This document shows, in pieces, positions 33,534-42,828 of a stretch of DNA of 64,000 bases. Origin of the DNA: Flavobacterium sp. 90. GTDB lineage: Bacteria; Bacteroidota; Bacteroidia; Flavobacteriales; Flavobacteriaceae. Within the stretch, counting starts at the first letter, position 1; every line of letters starts with the position of its first letter. The translations under genes and the position numbers were made by a program. The stretch lies in contig NZ_SMGE01000001.1 of NCBI RefSeq assembly GCF_004339525.1, positions 1,178,001 through 1,242,000 of the forward strand, in the 5' to 3' direction. Below the pieces are notes generated by a model. It was not told where the DNA came from and searched no databases. It saw only the letters and a program-made list of their open reading frames with translations.

Positions 33534-35126
33534 ATGAAAAAAATTTACTTTTTATTAGTTATAAGCCTGTTTATTAGTTGTAAAAAAGACACTCCTAAAC
33601 CTATTCCTGTGGTCAAAAAAAAACCACCATTAATCATACTTACCGACGAAAGAAAAGTAGAAATAGATACTGCAACAATAAATGTATTTAAGAGCGAAAC
33701 CTTAAAACAATTTTATGATGCTTCTGAACATAAAACCGTTTGGGGAAACCTTAAAAAGAGAACTTATGTTTTATCGCAATTAGAAAATTCGAATCTACTT
33801 GGCTTAGATCCTGAAGATTACAAAACTTCTAAGCTTAAAAAATTCGAAAGTAGAATCAGCTCTTTAAACGACAAAGATCTGGCTACATATGATATTTTAT
33901 TAACGTACAACTTTGAAAAATATCTTAATCACTTATATAAAGGAAAACTGGATCCAAAGAAACTATATACGGACTGGGATTTAGAAGAAAAGACATTTGA
34001 CGTAAATAATGTGCTCATAAAGGCTTTCAATAAAAACAAACTGGACAGTATTGTTGACAATATTCAGCCGAAATCAGAAACTTACAAGGAGTTATTAAAA
34101 GCTCTTGAAATTATTGAGAAGTTTCCAAATGACGAAATTGGAACGATTGCTATAGACTCTTCGACAAGAAAAATAACTTTAAATGATACTAACAACGCTT
34201 TAGTCAACATCAAAAAAAGACTTTTATTCTGGGGAGATATGTCAGGGAAAGATACTCTGAACAAAATTTATAATAAAAAAACATTCGAATCAATCAAAAG
34301 ATTTCAGGAAAGACATGGTTTAGCTTCTGATGGGGTTATTGGCGTAGGAACTATAAACGCTTTAAACTATTCGAAAGAAAAAAGAAAAGAGCAAATTATC
34401 GCCAATTTAGAGCGCTGGAGATGGTATACTTCCGATTTTGCCGAGAATTATTTCATTATCAATATTCCAAATTACAGCTTGAATGTTGTTGAAAGCAAAG
34501 ACACGACATTAGTTCGAAATATTGTGGTAGGAACGAGCAAAAGAAAAACACCTATTATCACCTCAACATTAAGAACAGTTGTTTTTAACCCAACATGGAC
34601 CGTTCCACCAACTATCTTAAAGGAAGATGTTGTGCCGGCAATGAAACGCAATAGAAATTATCTGGCGAATAAAAACATAACTATATACGATACTACGGGA
34701 AAAGTTGTAGATCCGAGTGCATGGAACGAGAACAAACCCGGTAATTACCGTTATGTACAAAGTCCGGGATATAATAATTCATTGGGAGTAATGAAAATTT
34801 TGTTTCCAAATCATCATAGCGTTTACTTGCACGATACTAATCATAGAAACTATTTTGGACGAAGCAATCGTTCTTTAAGTTCCGGTTGTGTTCGTATTGA
34901 AAATCCTTTAGAATTGGCAGAACATATATTAGATGATCCTGAACAATGGTCGAGAGAAAAAATCGACACGCTGATTGCTACCAAAAAAACAACGAGCATA
35001 AAAATTATCAAAAAATATGCTTTATACCAATGGTATTGGACAGCTTGGAGCAAAAAAAATCAGCTCATTTTCAGAGCTGATATTTATAATTTAGATTCGG
35101 ATTTGTATGCTAAATTAAGAAATTAG
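33534..35126 (+). CDS. YcbB-type L,D-transpeptidase, lipoprotein
   Basis: A 530-residue enzyme that forms 3-3 (L,D) peptidoglycan cross-links or anchors proteins. The signal ends in a lipobox (ISLFISC, cysteine at about 16). A helical domain leads into a peptidoglycan-binding domain (about 230-275, SIKRFQERHGLASDGVIGVGTINALN) and the YkuD catalytic domain with HDTNHRNYFGRSNRSLSSGC, C452 being the nucleophile, followed by VRIENP. Long C-terminal part as in YcbB. Its last 12 bases overlap the convergent gene. Confidence 0.9.
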   Translation: MKKIYFLLVISLFISCKKDTPKPIPVVKKKPPLIILTDERKVEIDTATINVFKSETLKQFYDASEHKTVWGNLKKRTYVLSQLENSNLLGLDPEDYKTSKLKKFESRISSLNDKDLATYDILLTYNFEKYLNHLYKGKLDPKKLYTDWDLEEKTFDVNNVLIKAFNKNKLDSIVDNIQPKSETYKELLKALEIIEKFPNDEIGTIAIDSSTRKITLNDTNNALVNIKKRLLFWGDMSGKDTLNKIYNKKTFESIKRFQERHGLASDGVIGVGTINALNYSKEKRKEQIIANLERWRWYTSDFAENYFIINIPNYSLNVVESKDTTLVRNIVVGTSKRKTPIITSTLRTVVFNPTWTVPPTILKEDVVPAMKRNRNYLANKNITIYDTTGKVVDPSAWNENKPGNYRYVQSPGYNNSLGVMKILFPNHHSVYLHDTNHRNYFGRSNRSLSSGCVRIENPLELAEHILDDPEQWSREKIDTLIATKKTTSIKIIKKYALYQWYWTAWSKKNQLIFRADIYNLDSDLYAKLRN

Positions 35127-35837
35127 CCTTTCTTCCATCGCAAAACTTCTTGACGGATGGTAGATATACAAACACGATTTGTCTTTTATAACTTCGATTA
35201 TTTCGTCTGTTAATTCCACTGGAATTGCCGGACAACCTTGGCTTCTGCCTAATCTTTTATTGTTTCTGATAAAAGATTCAGAAACATAATCAGCTCCATG
35301 CATAACCACTCCTCTTTCGCGGGCGTTATCATTTACTCCGTTTTCTAATCCATCTAAACGTAGAGAAGCTCCATGTTTTCCGCGGTAAATTTCGCCTGTT
35401 GCATAAAAACCTAAACTACTTTTAAAAGAAGAGTTTGAGTTTGAAAATGCTGATGCAAATTCTTCTCCGGTATTTCGTCCATGCGCAACAAGAGAATTAA
35501 ACAAGATTGTGTTTGTCGTTAAATCAATTACCCAAAGGCGTTTTGAATTTGATGACAAACTAAAATCAATTAATGTCAAAATATTTTTTTGAATAATTCC
35601 TCTTTCTTTCAACAGGTAAAAACCTTTTAAAGCTTCAGAAAAAGTTTTAAGTTCAGGCAGCTTAAAATTGTTGGTATTCAAAGTATTATAAACACTTTCA
35701 ATTTTTGCTTCAACAGTAAGTTTCTCAACTTTAGCATAATGCTTTACTGTTTCTTTTTTAATTTCGGATGTGTTATTTGAATCTTTACCAAAAGATAACA
35801 GCAAAAACACAAGAAGTGGATAAATTTTGTAAATCAT
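35115..35837 (-). CDS. L,D-transpeptidase-like protein (YkuD_2 family)
   Basis: A 240-residue exported protein with a hydrophobic start (IYKIYPLLVFLLLSFG). Its C-terminal catalytic region has VVMHGADYVSE (H180) and RLGRSQGCPAIP (nucleophile C202), the YkuD_2 arrangement. That is a different family from the neighbour at 33534, although both have an SxGC-like cysteine. It is predicted to act on murein peptides in the periplasm. It has its own promoter at 35875-35882. The 318-bp gap to 36155 otherwise shows no gene. Confidence 0.87.
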   Translation of the reverse strand: MIYKIYPLLVFLLLSFGKDSNNTSEIKKETVKHYAKVEKLTVEAKIESVYNTLNTNNFKLPELKTFSEALKGFYLLKERGIIQKNILTLIDFSLSSNSKRLWVIDLTTNTILFNSLVAHGRNTGEEFASAFSNSNSSFKSSLGFYATGEIYRGKHGASLRLDGLENGVNDNARERGVVMHGADYVSESFIRNNKRLGRSQGCPAIPVELTDEIIEVIKDKSCLYIYHPSRSFAMEERLIS

Positions 35838-35874
35838 TGAATTGCTTTAGGTTAAACAAAAGGTTTGGGTCTGG

Positions 35875-35882
35875 CAAAAGTA
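35875..35882 (-). promoter_or_regulatory. -7 element for the YkuD_2 gene
   Basis: TACTTTTG on the minus strand, 37 nt before the ATG. Confidence 0.5.
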
Positions 35883-36155
35883 TAAAAAAAATGTACCTAT
35901 CAAAATATAAGCCTGTAAATCAGGGGCTTTTTGGTTAAACTTTAACAGAACTAAGGCAAAAAATTAGTATTTGGCGCAAAAATCTTTTTTATTTGTAGGA
36001 GATTTACTTATCATAAAAATCTTAGCGTTTTGAACCTTTTTCTTAAAGAAAACTTAATCAAATGGCATTTTTTATAACTAAAACTGTAACAATCCCGAAA
36101 AAACATTGTCTATTAAAACAACACATATTATAGGATCGTTTATTTTGAACTTTAC

Positions 36156-38585
36156 ATGAAAAAAGCACTTTTTTTTATTCTTCTTTTATCTACTTTCTCA
36201 GGCTTTAGTCAGAAAAAAGTTTTGCACACACAATCGACTTCGCAAAGCTTTATTATTGATGGAAAACTGGATGAACCGGCATGGAAAGACGCTTCGATCG
36301 CAACTGATTTTGTAATGTATGATCCTGATAATGGGAAACCGATTCCGGAAGCGAGAAGAACTGAGGTCAAAGTTGTATATAATAATGATGCCATTTATAT
36401 TGGCGCAATGATGTATGATGATGAACCCGCCAAGATTCTAAAAGAAATTTCGCACCGTGATAACTTTGGAACTGCCGATATGTTTGGCGTTTTCATTAAT
36501 GGCTTTAATGATGGTCAGCAAAATTTTGAATTTTTCGTTTCTGCAGCAGATGTTCAAGGTGATTGCATTATGACAGATGCCAACGGCGAGGATTATTCAT
36601 GGGATGCTGTTTGGATCAGTAAAGCGAGAATAGCCGACAATGGCTGGATTGTCGAAATTAAACTTCCATATGCAGCTTTGAGATTTTCGGGAGAAAACAA
36701 GCAAACTTGGGGAATAAACTTTTTCAGAGAGATAAAACGGGAACGTAAAAAATATACCTGGAATTTAATCAATACTAAAATTGGAACTTTTACGCAGCAA
36801 AATGGCGATTTAGCAGGAATCGAAAATATCAAACCTCCTACCCGATTATTTTTTCTGCCTTATGCTTCTTATTATCTAAATGCTGCTGATGGTCAAAAAA
36901 CGTATGCCACAATAAAAGGCGGAATGGATATTAAATACGGAATCAGCGATGCTTTTACGCTTGACGCAATTTTAATTCCTGATTTTGGACAGGCAAAATA
37001 CGACGATCAAATTTTGAATCTTGGTCCGTTTGAGCAGCAATTCAATGAAAACAGAGCTTTTTTTACTGAAGGAACTGATTTGTTCAACAAAGGAAATATG
37101 TTTTATTCGAGAAGAATTGGAGGAAAACCGTCTGTTGATCCTGATTTGAATAAAAACGAAGAAATTATTGATAATGTACAAAATGTGAATCTAATCAATG
37201 CTTTGAAAGTTTCAGGAAGAACAAAAAACGGATTAGGAATTGGAATCTTAAATGCTGTTACGGAGAAAACTTTTGCTACTATAAAAGATACAATAACCGG
37301 CGAAACAAGACGCGTTGTTGTAGAACCTTTGACGAATTATAATGTATTAGTTCTGGATCAGCGTTTTAGAAAAAATTCTTCGGTAACATTTATTAACACG
37401 AATGTTACGAGAAACGGTCAGTTTAGAGATGCAAACCTGACGGGATTAGTTTGGGATTTAAATACTAAAGCCAACACTTATAATTTATCCGGTAACGTAA
37501 AATACAGTTTTATCAATGCTGCCGAAAATAAAAACGGACTTTACTCAAGTGTTAGTTTTGCCGAAACCAGCGGTAATTATCGCTACAGCGTAGGAACTGA
37601 TTTTGTGACCAAAGATTTTGATCCCAATGATTTGGGAATTAACTTTTATACCAATTATTACAACTTTTATGGCAATGCAAATTATAGAATTCTGAATCCG
37701 ACCAAACTTTTTAATAAGTTTAAAGTAGACTATGATATGTATGTCGAGTTTAATAAAGAATCCGGAAAAGTACAAGACAATAAAATAAGTTCGGAAGTAA
37801 ATGTTACATCTGTAAATAATAATTATTACGGATTTGGAGTTACTCTTTTTCCACTGGAATCTTATGATTATTACGAACCCAGAGCAGAAAACAGGTACGT
37901 TATTCTTCCGAGGAAAATTGAAGCATGGGCAAGCGTATCAACTAATTACAACAAGAAATTTGCTATTGATTTAAATCCATCTATTGCAATTGCAGATGAA
38001 TCCGAACGAATTGCTTTTGGAGCTGATATTGGTCCAAGATATCGATTTAACGACAAACTGTTACTAACTTATACTTTTAGTTTTCTAAGACGTAACAACA
38101 ATAAAGGTTATATTGATAGTTATGACGATGATGACAATGAAAACACTCCTGAAATTATTGTTTTTGCAAACCGGAATGTAATTACTTACGCCAATACTCT
38201 TGGCGGAAAATATGCTCTAAACAGCGCCATGACACTCAATTTGGCGGTTCGTCAATATTGGTCATCGGCTGAAAATAAAAACATTCTGGAACTTGAACCA
38301 GACGGAACTCTGGCGCCTTATCCTCAATATACCGAAAATAAAAACTCAAGCTTTTATTCCTGGAATACTGATTTATCTTATTCGTGGTGGTTTGCGCCCG
38401 GAAGTCAGCTTTCGGTTTTATACCGTAATAATGCTTCAAATTTTGAACGTATAATCGACAAGAATTTCAAGAACAATGTAACAGGTTTACTGAACAATGA
38501 TGCTCTAAAACACATTTTTTCGGTAAGTGTAAAATATTTTATTGATTATAATGCTGTCAAAAATAAGATTAGAAACAGAAGCTAG
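36156..38585 (+). CDS. DUF5916 outer-membrane protein with CBM9-like domain
   Basis: An 809-residue exported protein. Signal peptide about 1-18 (LFFILLLSTFSGFSQ), then a DOMON/CBM9-like sugar- or ligand-binding beta-sandwich (about 30-220: IDGKLDEPAWKDA...DMFGVFINGFNDG...WIVEIKLPYAALRF). A long beta-barrel-like region with alternating aromatics follows (about 230-809), the DUF5916 arrangement common in Bacteroidota. By family it may bind a carbohydrate or other polymer at the cell surface. The substrate is unknown and no SusC/D partner is nearby. Confidence 0.85.
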   Translation: MKKALFFILLLSTFSGFSQKKVLHTQSTSQSFIIDGKLDEPAWKDASIATDFVMYDPDNGKPIPEARRTEVKVVYNNDAIYIGAMMYDDEPAKILKEISHRDNFGTADMFGVFINGFNDGQQNFEFFVSAADVQGDCIMTDANGEDYSWDAVWISKARIADNGWIVEIKLPYAALRFSGENKQTWGINFFREIKRERKKYTWNLINTKIGTFTQQNGDLAGIENIKPPTRLFFLPYASYYLNAADGQKTYATIKGGMDIKYGISDAFTLDAILIPDFGQAKYDDQILNLGPFEQQFNENRAFFTEGTDLFNKGNMFYSRRIGGKPSVDPDLNKNEEIIDNVQNVNLINALKVSGRTKNGLGIGILNAVTEKTFATIKDTITGETRRVVVEPLTNYNVLVLDQRFRKNSSVTFINTNVTRNGQFRDANLTGLVWDLNTKANTYNLSGNVKYSFINAAENKNGLYSSVSFAETSGNYRYSVGTDFVTKDFDPNDLGINFYTNYYNFYGNANYRILNPTKLFNKFKVDYDMYVEFNKESGKVQDNKISSEVNVTSVNNNYYGFGVTLFPLESYDYYEPRAENRYVILPRKIEAWASVSTNYNKKFAIDLNPSIAIADESERIAFGADIGPRYRFNDKLLLTYTFSFLRRNNNKGYIDSYDDDDNENTPEIIVFANRNVITYANTLGGKYALNSAMTLNLAVRQYWSSAENKNILELEPDGTLAPYPQYTENKNSSFYSWNTDLSYSWWFAPGSQLSVLYRNNASNFERIIDKNFKNNVTGLLNNDALKHIFSVSVKYFIDYNAVKNKIRNRS

Positions 38586-38701
38586 CGTGAATTAATTTTA
38601 AAAAAATTAGGGTTCTTCAACCAAATTATTATTTTTTAATAGCCTTCATTTTATTAACCATAAATTATAACATTGCTTTCGTTCACATTTTAGAAATGGT
38701 T

Positions 38702-38709
38702 TATCTTTG
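38702..38709 (+). promoter_or_regulatory. -7 element for gpmI
   Basis: TATCTTTG ends 13 nt before the ATG at 38723, so a longer reading from 38696 would translate through the promoter and is rejected. Confidence 0.6.
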
Positions 38710-38722
38710 TAAAAAACTAAAA

Positions 38723-40243
38723 ATGATGAATAAAAAAGTAATACTTATGATCTTGGACGGTTGGGGAAAATCTCCTGATCCAAAAGTATCAGCGATAGAC
38801 AATGCAAATGTTCCTTTTATAAACAGCCTTTACAAAGATTACCCAAGCGCACAACTTAGAACTGACGGATTAAATGTTGGTCTTCCTGAAGGTCAAATGG
38901 GAAACAGTGAAGTTGGTCACATGAATCTTGGTGCCGGAAGAATTGTATATCAGGATTTAGCCAAAATAAACTTAGCCGTAGCAAACAAAACACTTGCCAA
39001 AGAACAAGTACTTGTTGATGCTTTTACTTATGCTAAAGAAAACAATAAAAAAGTTCACTTTTTAGGATTAGTTTCTGACGGAGGTGTTCACTCTCATACT
39101 TCTCACTTACGTGGATTAATCGATGCATCACAAGAATATGGTTTAGATCAGGTTTTTGTTCATGCTTTTACAGACGGTCGTGATGTTGATCCAAAATCAG
39201 GAGCAAAATACATTCACGATTTAGAAGAACACATTAAAGATACTCCGGTAAAAATAGCTTCAATCATTGGTCGTTACTACGCAATGGATCGTGACAAACG
39301 TTGGGAGCGCGTAAAACTAGCTTACGATTTAGTTGTAAACGCTATTGGAACTCCATCTAAAAATGCAGTTGCAAGCGTTCTTGATAGTTATGCACATGAC
39401 GTTACAGATGAGTTTATTGCTCCAATCGTAATGGTTGACGAAGAAGAAAAACCTCTTGCTACAATTGTCGAAGGTGATGTTGTTATCTTCTTCAATTTTA
39501 GAACAGACAGAGGTCGTGAACTTACAGAAGCTCTTTCGCAACAAGATTTCCATGAGCAAAACATGCACAAGTTAAACTTGTATTATGTTACGCTTACCAA
39601 CTACGACGAAACATACCAAAACGTAAAAGTAGTTTACAATAAAGATAACATCACCGAAACTCTTGGTGAAGTATTAGAAAAAGCGGGTAAAAAACAAATT
39701 CGTATTGCTGAAACTGAGAAATATCCGCACGTGACATTTTTCTTTTCTGGCGGAAGAGAAACTCCTTTTGAAGGTGAATCACGTATTTTAAGAAATTCTC
39801 CTAAAGTAGCAACTTACGATTTGCAGCCAGAAATGAGCGCTTTTGAATTAACAGATGCTCTTGTTCCTGAATTGAATAAAGGCGAAGTAGATTTCGTTTG
39901 TTTAAATTTTGCAAATGGAGATATGGTTGGTCATACTGGAATCATGAGTGCTGCAATTAAAGCTTGTGAAGCTGTAGATGCTTGCGTAAAACAAGTAATC
40001 GAAGCGGCTCTTGCCAATGATTATACTACAATCGTAATTGCCGATCACGGAAATTGCGAAACAATGATTAATCCTGATGGAAGCCCAAATACCGCGCACA
40101 CAACAAACCCAGTGCCGATTATTTTGGTTGACAAAGAATTAAAAAATATCCAAAATGGTGTTTTAGGTGACATCGCTCCTACTATTCTTGAATTAATGGG
40201 CGTTCAGCAACCTAATGCAATGACTTGTCATTCGTTATTGTAG
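38723..40243 (+). CDS. gpmI: Cofactor-independent phosphoglycerate mutase
   Basis: Interconverts 3- and 2-phosphoglycerate in glycolysis with two Mn2+ ions and a phosphoserine intermediate. From the ATG at 38723 it is 506 aa, the normal length. LMILDGWG near the N-terminus holds the first metal aspartate, the phosphoserine is S62 in MGNSEVGH, DGRDVDPKSG and RYYAMDRDKRW lie in the middle, and metal ligands near the end are in DMVGHTG and IADHGNCE. A second ATG follows immediately at 38726. Confidence 0.96.
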   Translation: MMNKKVILMILDGWGKSPDPKVSAIDNANVPFINSLYKDYPSAQLRTDGLNVGLPEGQMGNSEVGHMNLGAGRIVYQDLAKINLAVANKTLAKEQVLVDAFTYAKENNKKVHFLGLVSDGGVHSHTSHLRGLIDASQEYGLDQVFVHAFTDGRDVDPKSGAKYIHDLEEHIKDTPVKIASIIGRYYAMDRDKRWERVKLAYDLVVNAIGTPSKNAVASVLDSYAHDVTDEFIAPIVMVDEEEKPLATIVEGDVVIFFNFRTDRGRELTEALSQQDFHEQNMHKLNLYYVTLTNYDETYQNVKVVYNKDNITETLGEVLEKAGKKQIRIAETEKYPHVTFFFSGGRETPFEGESRILRNSPKVATYDLQPEMSAFELTDALVPELNKGEVDFVCLNFANGDMVGHTGIMSAAIKACEAVDACVKQVIEAALANDYTTIVIADHGNCETMINPDGSPNTAHTTNPVPIILVDKELKNIQNGVLGDIAPTILELMGVQQPNAMTCHSLL

Positions 40244-40248
40244 AAGTA

Positions 40249-40287
40249 TTCAGTCTCAGTTTTCAGTCTCAGTTTTCAGTCTCAGTA
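40249..40287. repeat. Three 13-bp tandem repeats, with inverted copies beyond the terminator
   Basis: TTCAGTCTCAGTT-type units start at 40249, 40262 and 40275. Beyond the hairpin, 40360-40400 carries the same words reversed (ACTGAAAACTG, GACACTGAGACTC), so the terminator is enclosed by an imperfect inverted repeat. Confidence 0.75.
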
Positions 40288-40307
40288 GACACTGAAATAA
40301 ATAAAAT

Positions 40308-40340
40308 AAACCCGATAGATTTTTAAAATCTGTCGGGTTT
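40308..40340 (+). terminator. Terminator after gpmI
   Basis: AAACCCGAtAGATTTT / AAAATCTgTCGGGTTT, a 16-bp stem with one mismatch, ending in T-rich DNA. Confidence 0.85.
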
Positions 40341-40437
40341 TCTGTTTTATAGTTCCAACTGAAAACTGGGACCGCGACTGAATACTGACACTGAGACTCA
40401 AAAAACATAATAAATAAAAGTTAAAATTTCTAAATTG

Positions 40438-40458
40438 ATAGTATTACTATTATCTTTG
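40438..40458 (+). promoter_or_regulatory. tetR promoter with palindromic operator candidate
   Basis: A perfect palindrome ATAGTATTACTAT (40438-40450) directly abuts the -7 element TATCTTTG (40451-40458). A repressor bound there would block RNA polymerase, as expected for TetR autorepression. Confidence 0.6.
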
Positions 40459-40475
40459 CATTTAAAATAACTATT

Positions 40476-41147
40476 ATGGAAATCATACTATCAAATATAA
40501 AGATGCAGGTTAACGAAAAGATCTACGTAAAAGATCCGGAAACATCTGCATTGGGAAAAAAGATAATTGAACAAAGTATTCTTCTTATTGATGATATTGG
40601 TTTTGACAATTTTACCTTCAAAAAATTAGGCGAAAAAATAGGCTCAAACGAGAGTTCTATTTACCGATATTTCGAAAACAAACACAAATTATTAGTATAT
40701 TTATCTTCATGGTATTGGAGCTGGATGGAATACAAACTGGTTTTTACTACTACCAATATTCCGGACAAAAAAGAAAAACTCGATAAAGCTATCACCATAC
40801 TTACCGAGAAAATTACTGATGATGTCTCGACAGACCATATAAACGAAGCGATTTTAAACAAAATAATAATTGCCGAATTCACAAAAACACTTCATACCAA
40901 AGAAGTTGATCAGGAAAATAAAGAAGGCTTTTTTTTAATCTATAAAAGAGTTATCAATAGAGTTGTTGCAATTGTCAAGGAAGTAAATCCCGATTATCCT
41001 TATGCTAAATCATTAGTATCAACTATTGTCGAAGGAAGTTTACACCAGCATTTTCTAACAGATCATTTAAGATCCATTACAGATTGCAATGAAACTGTGA
41101 CAACAACACAATTTTACCTAAATCTCGCACATAACGTTCTGCGCTAA
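40476..41147 (+). CDS. TetR-family transcriptional regulator
   Basis: A 223-residue one-component regulator. The N-terminal helix-turn-helix is about 27-70 (IIEQSILLIDDIGFDNFTFKKLGEKIGSNESSIYRYFENKHKLLVYL), typical of TetR, and the C-terminal half is an all-helical ligand-binding domain of unknown specificity. It starts the rightward unit tetR-ABC-HlyD-TolC; the exporter begins 16 nt after its stop. By analogy it probably represses the exporter until an inducer binds, acting at the palindrome that overlaps its promoter. Confidence 0.9.
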   Translation: MEIILSNIKMQVNEKIYVKDPETSALGKKIIEQSILLIDDIGFDNFTFKKLGEKIGSNESSIYRYFENKHKLLVYLSSWYWSWMEYKLVFTTTNIPDKKEKLDKAITILTEKITDDVSTDHINEAILNKIIIAEFTKTLHTKEVDQENKEGFFLIYKRVINRVVAIVKEVNPDYPYAKSLVSTIVEGSLHQHFLTDHLRSITDCNETVTTTQFYLNLAHNVLR

Positions 41148-41163
41148 TTATAAAAAAAAGAAT

Positions 41164-42825
41164 ATGACTACTCCATTAAAAAGATTTTACAATTTACTAG
41201 AGCTAGATAAAAAAGACATTTATCAAATTTTCTTCTACGCCATTTTTGCCGGTTTAATCAGTTTATCACTTCCGTTAGGAATTCAGGCAATCATCACTTT
41301 TATACAATCCGGAAGAGTAAGCGCTTCTTGGATCGTACTTATTATTCTTGTTGTTGCAGGTGTTGCACTTGTTGGAATTTTAGCCTTAATGCAATTGCGA
41401 ATCACCGAAAATCTACAGCAAAAAATATTTGTTCGTGCTTCGTTTGAATTTGCGGCTCGTTTGCCAAAAATAAAATCCGAAGAATTGTATGGAACTTATC
41501 CGCCGGAATTAACGAATCGTTTTTTTGATACTTTGACCATTCAAAAAGGAACTTCAAAATTATTAACGGATTTTTCAGCAGCTTTACTTCAAATCACTTT
41601 TGGGATAATTCTGCTCTCTTTATATCATCCTTATTTTATTGTTTTTGGACTTTTATTGTTCCTTCTTTTATTCTTTATTTTTAAATTTTCGTATAAATCA
41701 GGAATCGAAACCAGTTTAAAAGAATCAAAATTCAAATACAAAGTTGCAAGTTGGTTACAGGAAATGGCTCGTAATAATTTTAGTTTCAGAAATGAATTAA
41801 ACTATGATTTTGCGCTTCAAAAAAACAACTCAATAGTCGAAGGTTATCTTAATTATCGTGAGAAACATTTTGGCGTAATCAAAAGACAATTTATACAATT
41901 GATCCTTTTCAAAGTCATCATTACGGCAAGTTTATTATCAATTGGGGGATATCTGGTTTTAAGTCAGGAAATGAATATTGGACAATTTGTGGCTGCAGAA
42001 ATCATTATTTTATTAGTAATTACTTCTGTCGAAAAAATCATTGTTGGACTTGAAAGTTTCTACGATGTTTTGACTTCTGTTGAAAAAATTGGACAAGTAA
42101 CCGATTTAGAATTAGAAGAAAACTCAGATTCACAAACAGATCATTGCTACAACAGTATCAATTTAGAAACTGAAAATTTAAAATTCAAATTTCCGGATGC
42201 TCCAACTAATGCATTGGATTCTATCACACTTAAAATTGAGCAAGGCGAAAAAATCGTAATTGATGGTACAAATGGCTCCGGAAAAACAACGTTAATTCGC
42301 TTATTATCAGGTTTATTAAAACAAAGTTCAGGCGCTTTTTATATCAATGACGATACTTTTAGAAAAATAGATTTAAAACAATATCGTGCACAAATAGGCA
42401 GTATTATTCATAACGAAACTCCATTTGAGGGAACAATTTTAGAAAATATAACTTTTAATGATCCTTCAATAACTACCGAAGATTTAAAATGGGCACTTGA
42501 TGGAGTTCAGTTGAGTCCGTTAATTAAAACTTTACCAAAAGGTTTAAAAACACATATTTATCCTGAAGGAAGACAACTATCATCGTCTAATGCGCAAAAA
42601 ATTCTCTTGGCAAGAAGTATAATTCATAAGCCAAAAGTGCTTTTCTATGAAGATCCAACAGACACAATGGACGAAAATGTGGCGAATGAAATCATTGATT
42701 TTATTACTTCAGAAAAAAACAACTGGACGATTATTGTTTCTTCAAAAAATCCATATTGGAAAACAAAATCTACCCGAAAAATAACAATGCAAAACGGACA
42801 TATTATCCTTGATCAAAAACAATAA
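41164..42825 (+). CDS. ABC exporter half-transporter with a degenerate ATPase domain
   Basis: A 553-residue fusion of a six-helix type I exporter membrane domain (about 20-310) and a nucleotide-binding domain (about 335-553); there is no peptidase domain. Walker A is intact (GTNGSGKTT, 368-376). Other motifs depart from consensus: Q-loop H416 in place of Gln; signature L472-S-S-S-N476 in place of LSGGQ; Walker B ends E496-D497 where D-E is usual; and VSSKN (525-529) stands where the H-loop His is expected. ATP may bind without normal hydrolysis. It is followed 3 nt later by its HlyD partner. Confidence 0.88.
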   Translation: MTTPLKRFYNLLELDKKDIYQIFFYAIFAGLISLSLPLGIQAIITFIQSGRVSASWIVLIILVVAGVALVGILALMQLRITENLQQKIFVRASFEFAARLPKIKSEELYGTYPPELTNRFFDTLTIQKGTSKLLTDFSAALLQITFGIILLSLYHPYFIVFGLLLFLLLFFIFKFSYKSGIETSLKESKFKYKVASWLQEMARNNFSFRNELNYDFALQKNNSIVEGYLNYREKHFGVIKRQFIQLILFKVIITASLLSIGGYLVLSQEMNIGQFVAAEIIILLVITSVEKIIVGLESFYDVLTSVEKIGQVTDLELEENSDSQTDHCYNSINLETENLKFKFPDAPTNALDSITLKIEQGEKIVIDGTNGSGKTTLIRLLSGLLKQSSGAFYINDDTFRKIDLKQYRAQIGSIIHNETPFEGTILENITFNDPSITTEDLKWALDGVQLSPLIKTLPKGLKTHIYPEGRQLSSSNAQKILLARSIIHKPKVLFYEDPTDTMDENVANEIIDFITSEKNNWTIIVSSKNPYWKTKSTRKITMQNGHIILDQKQ

Positions 42826-42828
42826 GTC

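Noticed and set aside
39388..39570. Short leftward frames inside gpmI
   Set aside because: They are antisense shadows of a highly conserved glycolytic gene.
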